From the NCBI GenBank assembly GCA_947296775.1, contig CAMYRF010000010.1, positions 1 through 11,619 of the forward strand: a stretch of DNA of 11,619 bases, written 5' to 3'. Below are positions 1 to 5,726 of this stretch, piece by piece. Source of the stretch: an uncultured Mycoplasmatota bacterium. GTDB lineage: Bacteria > Bacillota_I > Bacilli_A > RF39 > UBA660. How positions within the stretch are numbered: position 1 is the stretch's first letter; the number at the start of each line of letters is the position of its first letter. A model generated the notes under the pieces. It ran no database searches. It was not told the origin of the DNA and was given only the letters and a program-made list of their open reading frames with translations. The translations under genes and the position numbers were made by a program.

Positions 1-58
1 ACGAAGTTATAACAGAAGTTCTTAGTAAGTGTTGCACTTGATTTGACAAATTATCATT
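1..58. other. Left-edge remnant, possibly the tail of an upstream plus-strand gene
   Basis: This stretch runs from the window edge to the first terminator. One plus-strand frame is open from base 3 and ends at TGA 39-41 (EVITEVLSKCCT), so it could be the last codons of an upstream gene. Another frame closes at TAA 10-12, and the choice cannot be made from this window. A small inverted repeat, AAGTG-TTG-CACTT, lies at 27-39 but no T-run follows it. No other function is visible. Confidence 0.2.
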
Positions 59-81
59 AAAAAAAGATCCTATTTAGGATC
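59..81 (-). terminator. Rho-independent terminator of the DUF192-like gene
   Basis: A perfect 7-bp hairpin (GATCCTA 66-72, loop 73-74, TAGGATC 75-81) is followed on the minus strand by a run of seven T (59-65). The stem contains the stop codon and last codons of the DUF192-like gene. On the plus strand the hairpin is not followed by a T-run, so it probably works in one direction only. Confidence 0.8.
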
Positions 82-357
82 GAATATATTTCCAGTCATC
101 AAATCATTAATATAACCAGTCGGAAATTCATAAGTATAATAAACATTTTTCCTAGGTAAAATAATTTTATTAGGTTTTAAATTATAATAAACTTTAATAA
201 TTTTATTTTCTTTATCAGTTAAAATAACATCAATATTTTCAAACATAAAAAACGTATGAATTCCATTGCATCTAAGTCTAACACCATAGTCAAAATTCTT
301 TTTAAACATAAGACCTTTAAATTTATCAAAATGTTTATTAAACTCTTTAATTTTCAT
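70..357 (-). CDS. DUF192 family protein
   Basis: This 95-residue protein fits the DUF192 pattern: a GLMF motif (residues 15-18), a short aromatic/Met strand HTFFM (34-38), an IDVILTD strand (42-48) like the family's LDVxFxD, a conserved Pro (62), and EFPTG (77-81) matching the family's LExPAG. DUF192 is a small beta-barrel family without an established biochemical role; many members are exported. This copy has no signal peptide or membrane segment, so it is probably cytoplasmic. It is short for the family, and the usual C-terminal G-D-x-V/I end survives only as GNIF. ATG 357-355 is preceded by a GGTGAT ribosome site. The gene is a single unit, divergent from the pilin gene, with its own extended -10 promoter and terminator. 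The family call rests on motif order alone. Confidence 0.7.
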   Translation of the reverse strand: MKIKEFNKHFDKFKGLMFKKNFDYGVRLRCNGIHTFFMFENIDVILTDKENKIIKVYYNLKPNKIILPRKNVYYTYEFPTGYINDLMTGNIFDPK

Positions 358-381
358 GTAATCACCAATCTAACTAAATCC

Positions 382-390
382 ATTATAACA
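382..390 (-). promoter_or_regulatory. Extended -10 promoter for the DUF192-like gene
   Basis: On the minus strand the sequence reads TGTTATAAT, a perfect -10 hexamer with the TGn extension, 25 bases before the ATG. No good -35 is present at 17 bp: a TTGATA lies 20 bp away, which is too far. This probably works as an extended -10 promoter. Confidence 0.6.
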
Positions 391-410
391 CCACTTCAAA
401 TATTTTTTAT

Positions 411-456
411 CAAAATCTTTATAACATCTTGATTTTTTCAAGCAAAATCTTTATAA
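411..456 (+). repeat. 14-bp direct repeat flanking a small inverted repeat
   Basis: CAAAATCTTTATAA occurs exactly twice, at 411-424 and 443-456, with starts 32 bp apart (about three helical turns). Between the copies lies an inverted repeat, CTTGA (428-432), five T, TCAAG (438-442). The second copy contains most of the -10 box of the pilin promoter, and the inverted repeat overlaps its -35 box. This could be an operator or a duplicated promoter segment; no regulator gene is adjacent. Confidence 0.55.
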
Positions 457-457
457 T
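429..457 (+). promoter_or_regulatory. Sigma-A type promoter of the small pilin gene
   Basis: TTGATT (429-434), a 17-bp spacer and TATAAT (452-457) give a near-consensus housekeeping promoter 36 bases before the pilin ATG. It probably also drives the downstream membrane protein gene, which has no visible promoter of its own. Confidence 0.8.
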
Positions 458-493
458 GAAAATAGAATAGATGTATGTCATAGGAGTGATATA

Positions 494-688
494 ATGAAAA
501 GACTAAATAATAAAGGTCAAGCGTTAGTAGAATATTTATTAATTATTGCAGTAGTAAGTGTTATTGTTGTAAGCATCGTTAAATTATTAGGAGGATATTT
601 ACAAGATTCTATGACAAAATCATCATGTAAATTAATAGATAAAGAGTATGTTGAAGGAGCTAAACCTGGTCAAGGGTCTTGTCAATAG
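494..688 (+). CDS. Small Flp/TadE-like class III (type IVb) prepilin
   Basis: A 64-residue protein with a short basic leader, then G8, then QALVEYLLIIAVV. The pattern Gly/Gln-Ala-Leu-Val-Glu-Tyr followed by a hydrophobic helix (about residues 10-33) is that of Flp and TadE-type pilins, which are cut after Gly by a prepilin peptidase; Glu13 would be the +5 residue needed for subunit assembly. The mature part would be 56 residues. Two cysteines (45 and 63) in the short polar tail could form a disulfide outside the cell. ATG 494 has an AGGAG site 7 bases upstream and a strong promoter. A terminator starts at the stop codon, so the pilin is probably made in excess of the next gene. No Tad secretion genes lie nearby. 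The class is clear; major pilin versus pseudopilin is not decided. Confidence 0.75.
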   Translation: MKRLNNKGQALVEYLLIIAVVSVIVVSIVKLLGGYLQDSMTKSSCKLIDKEYVEGAKPGQGSCQ

Positions 689-711
689 AAGATAGTATAT
701 ATCTTCTTTTT
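688..711 (+). terminator. Terminator between the pilin and membrane protein genes
   Basis: Stem GAAGATA (688-694), loop GTATA, TATCTTC (700-706), then five T (707-711). It begins on the last base of the pilin stop codon and ends 16 bases before the next ATG. The downstream gene seems to depend on read-through. Confidence 0.75.
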
Positions 712-727
712 AAATAAGGAGGAACAT

Positions 728-1114
728 ATGACATTATTAAAAAGAAAATATTGCTGGTTTTGGTTATTATTAAATATATTAACAGGTTCAATATCAAATT
801 TATTTTTAGGCAAATTATTAAACGTATATGAAAAAGATGCATGGTATACTAAATGGTATTACTGGGCACTAGGACTATTTTTAGGTTTTCTTCCAGCACT
901 AATAATGCTATTTATATTAATAATCGAAGTAACTGTAAAAATATGTGTCAAATTAGAAGTTCCAGGTAGTGATTTATATACACTCCCATATCCATGGATT
1001 GTTTGCATTATAATCCCAATCATCGGATGGGCATTATTTGTTATTTTATTAATTTATACAAACTTATGGTATGCTATAAAACTATTACAAGGAAAAGGAG
1101 AAAAATATATATAA
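728..1114 (+). CDS. Small integral membrane protein, unknown function
   Basis: 128 residues, strongly hydrophobic, with three likely membrane helices at about 9-28, 44-70 and 90-112, short basic ends and many aromatic residues. The region around 71-89 (KICVKLEVPG...) would form a loop between helices 2 and 3. No domain is recognised. The ribosome site is excellent (AAGGAGG, 5 bases before ATG 728). The gene sits 39 bases after the pilin stop with a terminator between them and no promoter in the 16-base gap, so it is probably a low-level read-through partner of the pilin. That could point to a pilus accessory role, but this rests on position only. Confidence 0.75.
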   Translation: MTLLKRKYCWFWLLLNILTGSISNLFLGKLLNVYEKDAWYTKWYYWALGLFLGFLPALIMLFILIIEVTVKICVKLEVPGSDLYTLPYPWIVCIIIPIIGWALFVILLIYTNLWYAIKLLQGKGEKYI

Positions 1115-1129
1115 TTTCTTCTTTTTTTG
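1095..1129 (+). terminator. Terminator at the end of the membrane protein gene
   Basis: AAGGAGAAA (1095-1103) pairs with TTTCTTCTT (1115-1123) with one G-T pair, followed by a T-run to 1128. The stop codon (1112-1114) lies in the AT-rich loop, so the hairpin uses coding sequence. The stem is AU-rich and the loop long, making it weaker than others here. Confidence 0.5.
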
Positions 1130-1141
1130 TTATAATTAATT

Positions 1142-1150
1142 TGATATAAT
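1142..1150 (+). promoter_or_regulatory. Extended -10 promoter of the glycosyltransferase gene
   Basis: TGATATAAT: a consensus -10 (1145-1150) with the TGn extension. The -35 position falls in the T-run of the preceding terminator and has no TTGACA-like hexamer. The whole junction (1121-1150) is nearly the same as that before nusB (2399-2428). Confidence 0.6.
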
Positions 1151-1169
1151 AAACAAAGAGGTGACAAAA

Positions 1170-2378
1170 ATGAAAATATTATTAATGAACCATTTTCCTT
1201 TAACAGGATCAGGTAGTGGGGTATATACAAAAAATATAGCAGATGCTCTAGTGAAAAAAGGACACGAGGTATGCATAATAATGCCAGAAAACAAAAAAGT
1301 TTCTAAAGAAGAAAAAAACATAAAAATTCATCCAGTATATTTTAATGGCGGAAATAATATAGAAGGAGAGTTACCATTTAATTTTCCATGTTTTACAACC
1401 CATCCAAGAAGTATACAAACATTTTATGATTTAACAGAAGAACAGCTTGCGCGTTATATATACTCATTTAAATCTGCATTAGAAGAAGAAATCGAAAATT
1501 TTAAACCAGATATTATTCACGCTGGGCATATATGGGTACTTCCAAGTATAGCTGCAAATTATGATATTCCGTTAATCATAACTGCTCACGGAACAGATTT
1601 AATAGGATATACCGAATCAGAAAAATTTAGGCCATGGGCTAATCATGCAGTAGAAAAAACAGAAAGTATAATAACAATTTCTAAAGGAAACTCAGACTTA
1701 GTAACGCAATGTTTTCCATCCGCTAGTGATAAAACCATTTTAATTCCAAACGGATATAACTCTGATGTTTTCTATCCAGAAGAAGTAGATAAAGATGAAT
1801 TCTTAAAACAATTTGGCGTAAACAAACACTATGACAAAATAGTTTCATTTGCTGGAAAATTTACATCACTCAAAGGAATTGACTTGTTATTAAAAGCTGC
1901 AAAATTATATGAAGATGGCAACACATTAACAGTTTTAGCTGGTGATGGAGAATTATTTAGTGAAATGAATGAATTAGCGCAAAAATTAAATTTAAAAGAT
2001 ACAATATTTATTAAAAATAGACCACACGAAGTACTTAGAAAATTATACAGCATTGCTGACGTTTCATTAGTTCCATCACGAAATGAAGCGTTCGGATTAG
2101 TAGTTATTGAAGCAATGGCTTGTGGTGCTCCAGTAATTGGGACCAATTCTGGCGGTATCCCTGATATTATCACTGAAGAAACAGGAATTCTTTTCGAACC
2201 AGAAAATTACGAAGAACTTGCCATAAAAATAAAACAAGCATTAAATAAAGAAATAACCTTTAATAAAGATAATATTGCAGAGTATGCAAAAGAAAATTAT
2301 TCTCAAGATAAATTTATTGGTCAGTTAATTAGTATATACGAAACAAGCGTGCAAACAAAACAAAAACGCACAAAATAA
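1170..2378 (+). CDS. GT4-family glycosyltransferase (GT-B fold)
   Basis: A 402-residue retaining glycosyltransferase of the GT4 type. The N-terminal Rossmann half starts with the glycine-rich loop GSGSGVYT (13-20) after strand KILLMNHF; HGTDL near residue 140 is typical of the same half. The nucleotide-sugar half has GKFTSLKGID (229-238), whose Lys/Lys pair replaces the usual R-x5-K, and the E-x7-E signature in EAFGLVVIEA (Glu306, Glu314), then GGIPDII. Length is normal. Such enzymes act at the cytoplasmic membrane face on glycolipids, cell-surface polysaccharides or small thiols; the acceptor cannot be read from the sequence. ATG 1170 is preferred over GTG 1161 because the GAGGTG ribosome site (1158-1163) overlaps the latter. 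The gene stands alone between terminators. BshA/MshA-like or glycolipid synthase specificity is possible but unproven. Confidence 0.88.
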   Translation: MKILLMNHFPLTGSGSGVYTKNIADALVKKGHEVCIIMPENKKVSKEEKNIKIHPVYFNGGNNIEGELPFNFPCFTTHPRSIQTFYDLTEEQLARYIYSFKSALEEEIENFKPDIIHAGHIWVLPSIAANYDIPLIITAHGTDLIGYTESEKFRPWANHAVEKTESIITISKGNSDLVTQCFPSASDKTILIPNGYNSDVFYPEEVDKDEFLKQFGVNKHYDKIVSFAGKFTSLKGIDLLLKAAKLYEDGNTLTVLAGDGELFSEMNELAQKLNLKDTIFIKNRPHEVLRKLYSIADVSLVPSRNEAFGLVVIEAMACGAPVIGTNSGGIPDIITEETGILFEPENYEELAIKIKQALNKEITFNKDNIAEYAKENYSQDKFIGQLISIYETSVQTKQKRTK

Positions 2379-2380
2379 GC

Positions 2381-2407
2381 AAAAAGAGGCACATTACTCT
2401 TTTTTTG
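2381..2407 (+). terminator. Terminator of the glycosyltransferase gene
   Basis: AAAAAGAG (2381-2388), an 8-base loop and CTCTTTTT (2397-2404), continuing to a run of seven T. The stem begins 3 bases after the TAA stop. Confidence 0.7.
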
Positions 2408-2419
2408 TTTTAACTATTT

Positions 2420-2428
2420 TGATATAAT
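2420..2428 (+). promoter_or_regulatory. Extended -10 promoter of the nusB-xseA-xseB operon
   Basis: TGATATAAT with a perfect -10 hexamer at 2423-2428, 12 bases after the T-run of the preceding terminator. There is no clear -35. It is followed by the AAAGGTG ribosome site of nusB at 2433-2439. Confidence 0.6.
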
Positions 2429-2445
2429 GTATAAAGGTGATGACA

Positions 2446-2844
2446 ATGCAAAAAAATCGAAGTGAACTTAGAAAACTATGTATGACAATTTTATATCAAA
2501 TAGATATTTATGAAAAAAATAATATCGAATATAACATTGATGAAATTATCAGCGAAGTATCAGAGGTAGATAACGAATTTATCAAAGAAATTGTTTACGG
2601 AGTAATAACATATAAAAAAGACTTAGATGAAATTGCTAATAAATATTTAGATGGATGGACAATAGATAGATTAGGAAATACAGATAAAGCAATTATAAGA
2701 ATTGGAATATTTGAATTACTATACACAAAAACTCCAGAAATTGTCGCAATTAACGAAGCAGTGGAGCTCGCAAAAACATATAGTGATGATAATGTTAGAA
2801 AAATGATAAACGCCTGCCTAGACAAAGTCTATCACAATAAGTAG
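2446..2844 (+). CDS. nusB: Transcription antitermination protein NusB
   Basis: 132 residues, the normal length for NusB, an all-helical RNA-binding protein that joins NusE (ribosomal protein S10) on boxA RNA to keep RNA polymerase processive on rRNA operons. Family marks visible are the N-terminal RSELRKLCMTILYQID helix (compare the usual R..AR..A.Q.LY), a central DxxI..YL.GW stretch and the C-terminal ...IGIFELLY..TPEIVAINEAVELAK, the most conserved part of the family. Two earlier in-frame starts (GTG 2437, ATG 2440) overlap the AAAGGTG ribosome site, so ATG 2446 is chosen. It leads the exonuclease VII operon, an arrangement common in Firmicutes, with xseA 7 bases downstream. Confidence 0.93.
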   Translation: MQKNRSELRKLCMTILYQIDIYEKNNIEYNIDEIISEVSEVDNEFIKEIVYGVITYKKDLDEIANKYLDGWTIDRLGNTDKAIIRIGIFELLYTKTPEIVAINEAVELAKTYSDDNVRKMINACLDKVYHNK

Positions 2845-2851
2845 GTGAAAT

Positions 2852-4117
2852 ATGGATAATAAATATTTAACCGTAAGTGCCATAACAAGATATTTAAAAG
2901 TTAAATTTGATATGGACGATAACCTAAAACACGTTTTTCTAAAAGGTGAAATTTCTAATTTTAAAGCCCATACATCAGGGCATTTCTATTTTTCAATAAA
3001 AGACGAAAGCAGTAAAATCAACGCCATTATGTTTAAAACTAACGCCCAAAAAGTAGATTTTAAACCAGTCGAAGGGACTAAGGTACTAATAACAGGGCGA
3101 ATAAGTATATACGAAGGTGCGGGTAACTACCAAATATATGTTGAGGAAATGATAGAAGATGGAGTTGGGAATTTATATATAGCCTTTGAAAAATTAAAAA
3201 AGCAATTAGAAAAAGAAGGCTTATTTGACCAAAAACATAAATTGCCAATTCCAAAATTCCCAAAACGTGTAGGTGTTATAACAGCTAGTACAGGAGCTGC
3301 CGTAAGAGATATCATAACCACAATTAAAAGAAGATTTCCAATTTGCGAAATTATTCTTTTTCCAACGTTGGTTCAAGGAGAAAATGCCAAAGACGATATC
3401 GTAAAAAATATTAAAAGAGCAGAAAACTACGACCTAGATGTCCTTATAATCGGCCGCGGAGGAGGCTCTATCGAAGATTTATGGGCTTTTAACGAAGAAG
3501 TAGTTGCAAGAGCTATATATGATTCCAAAATTCCAACCATAAGCGCAGTAGGACACGAAATAGATTTTACAATTAGTGACTTTGTTTCAGATTTAAGAGC
3601 ACCAACTCCAACCGCTGCTGCTGAACTAGCAGTACCAAATGTTTTTGAACTGCAAAATTATATAGGGCAATTAAACATCAGATTAAAAGAATCAATAAAT
3701 AAAAAAGTAAATTACCAAAAACTATATTTAGACTCTATAAAAAATTCATTCGTAATTAAAAATCCAACTATTATGTATGAAAACAAAAAACAAACAATAG
3801 ATTTGTTAGAAACTAGAATTAGAGAACTAATAATTAGAAAATTTGAAACAAGCAAAGATAAACTTAATCATCTAAAAAGTAATTATATATTCACAAAACC
3901 AGAAGCATTATATAAAGAAGAAAAACAAAACCTAAAAACAATCATCGAAAAACTAGAACTATTAAATCCATTAAACACCTTAAATAGAGGATATAGTATC
4001 ACCTATAGTAATGGAAAAATAGTAAAAGACATCAAAGACATAAAAGATGAAGTTCAAGTAAAACTACATAACGGTTCATTTAAGGCCAAAGTAATAGAAA
4101 AAGAAGGTGAAAAATAA
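2852..4117 (+). CDS. xseA: Exodeoxyribonuclease VII large subunit
   Basis: 421 residues, slightly short for the family (usually about 450). XseA with several XseB copies degrades single-stranded DNA from both ends to short oligonucleotides in the cytoplasm. The N-terminal OB-fold (about 5-100) carries LKGEISNFKAHTSGHFYFSIKD, seen at the start of all XseA proteins. The catalytic domain includes GVITASTGAAVRDI, GRGGGSIEDLW (from residue 201), AVGHEIDFTISD and DLRAPTPTAAAELAVP. The middle of the protein (about 270-380) is a Lys/Glu-rich coiled coil that binds XseB, and the end returns to NRGYSITY, a conserved C-terminal element. The ribosome site TAGGTG overlaps the nusB stop codon. Its stop codon overlaps the xseB start (TAATG), so the two subunits are probably translationally coupled. 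Confidence 0.95.
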   Translation: MDNKYLTVSAITRYLKVKFDMDDNLKHVFLKGEISNFKAHTSGHFYFSIKDESSKINAIMFKTNAQKVDFKPVEGTKVLITGRISIYEGAGNYQIYVEEMIEDGVGNLYIAFEKLKKQLEKEGLFDQKHKLPIPKFPKRVGVITASTGAAVRDIITTIKRRFPICEIILFPTLVQGENAKDDIVKNIKRAENYDLDVLIIGRGGGSIEDLWAFNEEVVARAIYDSKIPTISAVGHEIDFTISDFVSDLRAPTPTAAAELAVPNVFELQNYIGQLNIRLKESINKKVNYQKLYLDSIKNSFVIKNPTIMYENKKQTIDLLETRIRELIIRKFETSKDKLNHLKSNYIFTKPEALYKEEKQNLKTIIEKLELLNPLNTLNRGYSITYSNGKIVKDIKDIKDEVQVKLHNGSFKAKVIEKEGEK

Positions 4118-4338
4118 TGGCAAAAAAATTCGAAGATAAAGTAAAAGAACTAGAAGAAATAATAAACACCTTAGAATCAGGTGAAATAGATCTAGATGAT
4201 TCAATAAACAAATATACAGAGGCAATGAAACTAGTTAAAGAATGCGATGAAGAGCTAAAAAATATCGAAGAAAAAATTAGTAAAATAGCCTTAGAAGATG
4301 ATACATTAGAAGATTTTGAAATAGACACTGTAAAATAG
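4117..4338 (+). CDS. xseB: Exodeoxyribonuclease VII small subunit
   Basis: 73 residues, normal for XseB. The signature FEDKVKELEEIINTLESGEIDLDDSI is the family core: two helices that wrap around the XseA coiled coil. The remaining YTEAMKLVKECDEELKNIEEKISKI continues the second helix, and the acidic end DDTLEDFEIDTVK is variable. The start overlaps the xseA stop by one base, with GAAGGTGA upstream. Several small subunits are needed per XseA, so coupling plus a strong ribosome site makes sense. The operon's terminator is built partly from its last codons. Confidence 0.93.
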   Translation: MAKKFEDKVKELEEIINTLESGEIDLDDSINKYTEAMKLVKECDEELKNIEEKISKIALEDDTLEDFEIDTVK

Positions 4339-4347
4339 TGTTTTTTT
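4325..4347 (+). terminator. Terminator of the nusB-xseA-xseB operon
   Basis: ACACT (4325-4329) pairs with AGTGT (4337-4341), extendable by a G-T pair, followed by T 4341-4347. The TAG stop (4336-4338) is inside the hairpin. Because it ends the operon right after xseB, no ispA or dxs follows as it does in many Firmicutes. Confidence 0.65.
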
Positions 4348-4360
4348 CTTTAAAAAACTA

Positions 4361-4389
4361 TTGAAAGCAAGCATACATTATGATAGAAT
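4361..4389 (+). promoter_or_regulatory. Promoter of the single-anchor protein gene
   Basis: TTGAAA (4361-4366), 17 bp, TAGAAT (4384-4389), with TGA giving an extended -10. It lies 33 bases before ATG 4423. Confidence 0.75.
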
Positions 4390-4422
4390 GTTAAATGTTT
4401 GAAAAAAAGGGAGGTTATAATT

Positions 4423-4863
4423 ATGGAAAAAATTTTAGACTACGAAAACATACAATTTACAGAACGTGACAAAAAAATCGCACCAATTATAAATATCCTT
4501 TTTGTAGTGACCTTAATTGGTGGATGTTCAGCACTTCAAGCATTGGATATTATCCCAGAAAATACCGAAATCAAAACAAATCTAACTGAAGAAGAAATAG
4601 AATTAGGTTTATTTAAAACACATCATACGGTAATAAAAGAGGCAGGCACTCACTTTGTAACCGAGGAAGAGTACATGGCATCAGAAAGCTTAGAAGGTTA
4701 TGAATTTGTTAATATTGATGGATTAAATGGTTTTATAAATACCGAAGATGTAGTTGTTGAAGAATACGTTAATAAAACAAACGGAGCAATTAGCTACCCA
4801 ACAACTGGTACACCAATTTCTAAATTAGATGTCAAAGAAAAAGTGTTATGCAAGAGAATGTAA
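4423..4863 (+). CDS. Single-anchor membrane protein, unknown function
   Basis: 146 residues. A charged 22-residue head (ending FTERDKKIAP) precedes one hydrophobic helix (about 22-40, IINILFVVTLIGG), giving a type II anchor with the rest probably outside the cell. The outer part is acidic (EEEIELGLF, VTEEEYMASE, INTEDVVVEEY) and ends with basic VKEKVLCKRM. Cys41 follows IGG; this is only weakly like a lipobox and is far from the N-terminus, so lipidation is doubtful. A TTG in frame at 4399 is ignored because the GGGAGGT site (4409-4415) fits ATG 4423 with 7 bases of spacing. No family is recognised. It has its own promoter and terminator and lies directly before the pilin operon; a link with the pilins is possible but not shown. 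Confidence 0.75.
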   Translation: MEKILDYENIQFTERDKKIAPIINILFVVTLIGGCSALQALDIIPENTEIKTNLTEEEIELGLFKTHHTVIKEAGTHFVTEEEYMASESLEGYEFVNIDGLNGFINTEDVVVEEYVNKTNGAISYPTTGTPISKLDVKEKVLCKRM

Positions 4864-4875
4864 TCTTGCTTTTTT
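4850..4875 (+). terminator. Terminator of the single-anchor protein gene
   Basis: GCAAGA (4850-4855), an 8-base loop containing the stop codon TAA, TCTTGC (4864-4869), then six T (4870-4875). Again the left arm is coding sequence. Confidence 0.8.
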
Positions 4876-4876
4876 C

Positions 4877-4905
4877 TTGATAAAAAACATCATATAGTGT
4901 AAAAT
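4877..4905 (+). promoter_or_regulatory. Promoter of the two-pilin/Ig-like operon
   Basis: TTGATA (4877-4882), 17 bp, TAAAAT (4900-4905), starting one base after the preceding terminator's T-run and 24 bases before the first pilin ATG. Confidence 0.75.
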
Positions 4906-4929
4906 GTAAATAATAGGGGAGTGAGTAAA

Positions 4930-5289
4930 ATGAAAAAAGGATTTACTTTAATTGAACTATTAGGTGTAATTGCCATCTTAGGAATATTAGCCGTTATTGC
5001 TGTGCCTGTAATTGATAATTCAATAAACAAAAATAAAGAAAAATTATATAATACCCAAATAAATCAAATAATAAAAGGTGCAGAAGATTACTATGCAACT
5101 CATTTAAGCGAACTACCAAAAGAAGAAAATAGTACACAATCTAAAACGATCAAAGAATTACAAGACGCTGGTAATTTATCATTAAACATTGAAAACCCAA
5201 AAACAGGCAAAGAATTTAACAAAAACACAAAAATAATCATAACCAAAGTTGGAAACAATTACAAATACAAAGTAGAAGAGGTGGAATAA
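4930..5289 (+). CDS. Type IV prepilin (GFTLIE class), first of pair
   Basis: 119 residues. The leader MKKG is followed by FTLIELLGVIAILGILAVIAVPVI: the textbook prepilin peptidase site (cut after Gly4, then N-methyl-Phe) with Glu at +5 and a continuous hydrophobic helix to about residue 28. The helix continues as a polar Lys/Asn-rich segment (NSINKNKEKLYNTQI), then a small globular part of about 70 residues (AEDYYATHL, IKELQDAGNLSLN, ...VGNNYKYKVEEVE), as in ComGC/PulG-like minor or pseudopilins. ATG 4930 is chosen over GTG 4921 because GGGGAGTG is the ribosome site. It leads a three-gene operon. No cysteines follow the leader. Whether it builds a fibre, a DNA-uptake pseudopilus or a secretion system cannot be told here. 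Confidence 0.88.
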   Translation: MKKGFTLIELLGVIAILGILAVIAVPVIDNSINKNKEKLYNTQINQIIKGAEDYYATHLSELPKEENSTQSKTIKELQDAGNLSLNIENPKTGKEFNKNTKIIITKVGNNYKYKVEEVE

Positions 5290-5726
5290 TGAAAAAAGGA
5301 TTCACATTAATCGAATTACTCGGAATTATAGTAATTCTCGCAATCATTGCCTTAGTAACCACGCCTGTAATATTAAATACAATTCAAACAGCTAGAGAAA
5401 AAGCCTTTATTGACACAGGGTACAGTTTAATTTCTGCTGCAAAGCAATATCAAGTAAAAAAAGCAGGGCAAAATGAAGAATTAGACCTAATAATCGACTA
5501 CGATAACAACCGAAATATTGATGTCATCACTTTAACAGGAGATTTACCAGATGGCGGAACTTTCAAAATAGATGAAAACGGTAAAACAGAATTAAAATTA
5601 TGGAATGAAAAAGGAAAAGTATGTATAACAAAATCCAAAGACGAGAAAAAAATAACAGTAGCAAAAGAAAATAATAAAAAAATTTCCAAAGAAGAATGCA
5701 AATTAACAGAGGAAACAGATGAGTAG
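5289..5726 (+). CDS. Type IV prepilin, second of pair
   Basis: 145 residues with the same first 12 residues as its neighbour (MKKGFTLIELLG), then IIVILAIIALVTTPVILN, so it is cut after Gly4 with Glu at +5. The globular part differs: AAKQYQVKKAGQ, a strand-rich middle (VITLTGDLPDGGTFKID, KTELKLWNEKGKVCITKS) and a charged tail. Two cysteines (in KVCITK and KEECKL) could form a disulfide. The TTPVI motif after the helix and the short strand-rich tail resemble Firmicutes pseudopilins. Although the leaders are identical in protein, several of their codons differ, so this is an old duplication or convergence rather than a recent copy. It overlaps the previous stop by one base (TAATG) with AGAGGTGG upstream, so the pair is translationally coupled. 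Confidence 0.88.
   Translation: MKKGFTLIELLGIIVILAIIALVTTPVILNTIQTAREKAFIDTGYSLISAAKQYQVKKAGQNEELDLIIDYDNNRNIDVITLTGDLPDGGTFKIDENGKTELKLWNEKGKVCITKSKDEKKITVAKENNKKISKEECKLTEETDE

Noticed and set aside
43..48. TTGACA hexamer near the left edge
   Set aside because: It is a perfect -35 by sequence, but the bases 17 bp downstream (GATCCT) are not a -10 and lie in the terminator stem.
39..77. Read-through of TGA 39-41 as Trp, extending the left-edge frame to TAG 75-77
   Set aside because: The frame could continue, but all intact genes here use TGG for Trp and none carries an in-frame TGA, so recoding has no support.
1829..2173. Minus-strand open frame inside the glycosyltransferase
   Set aside because: Antisense shadow of the conserved GT4 donor half; no ribosome site or family match.
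4480..4545. Lipoprotein signal in the anchored protein (Cys41 after IGG)
   Set aside because: The hydrophobic stretch starts far from the N-terminus after an acidic and charged head, and IGGC is a weak lipobox; a simple anchor fits better.
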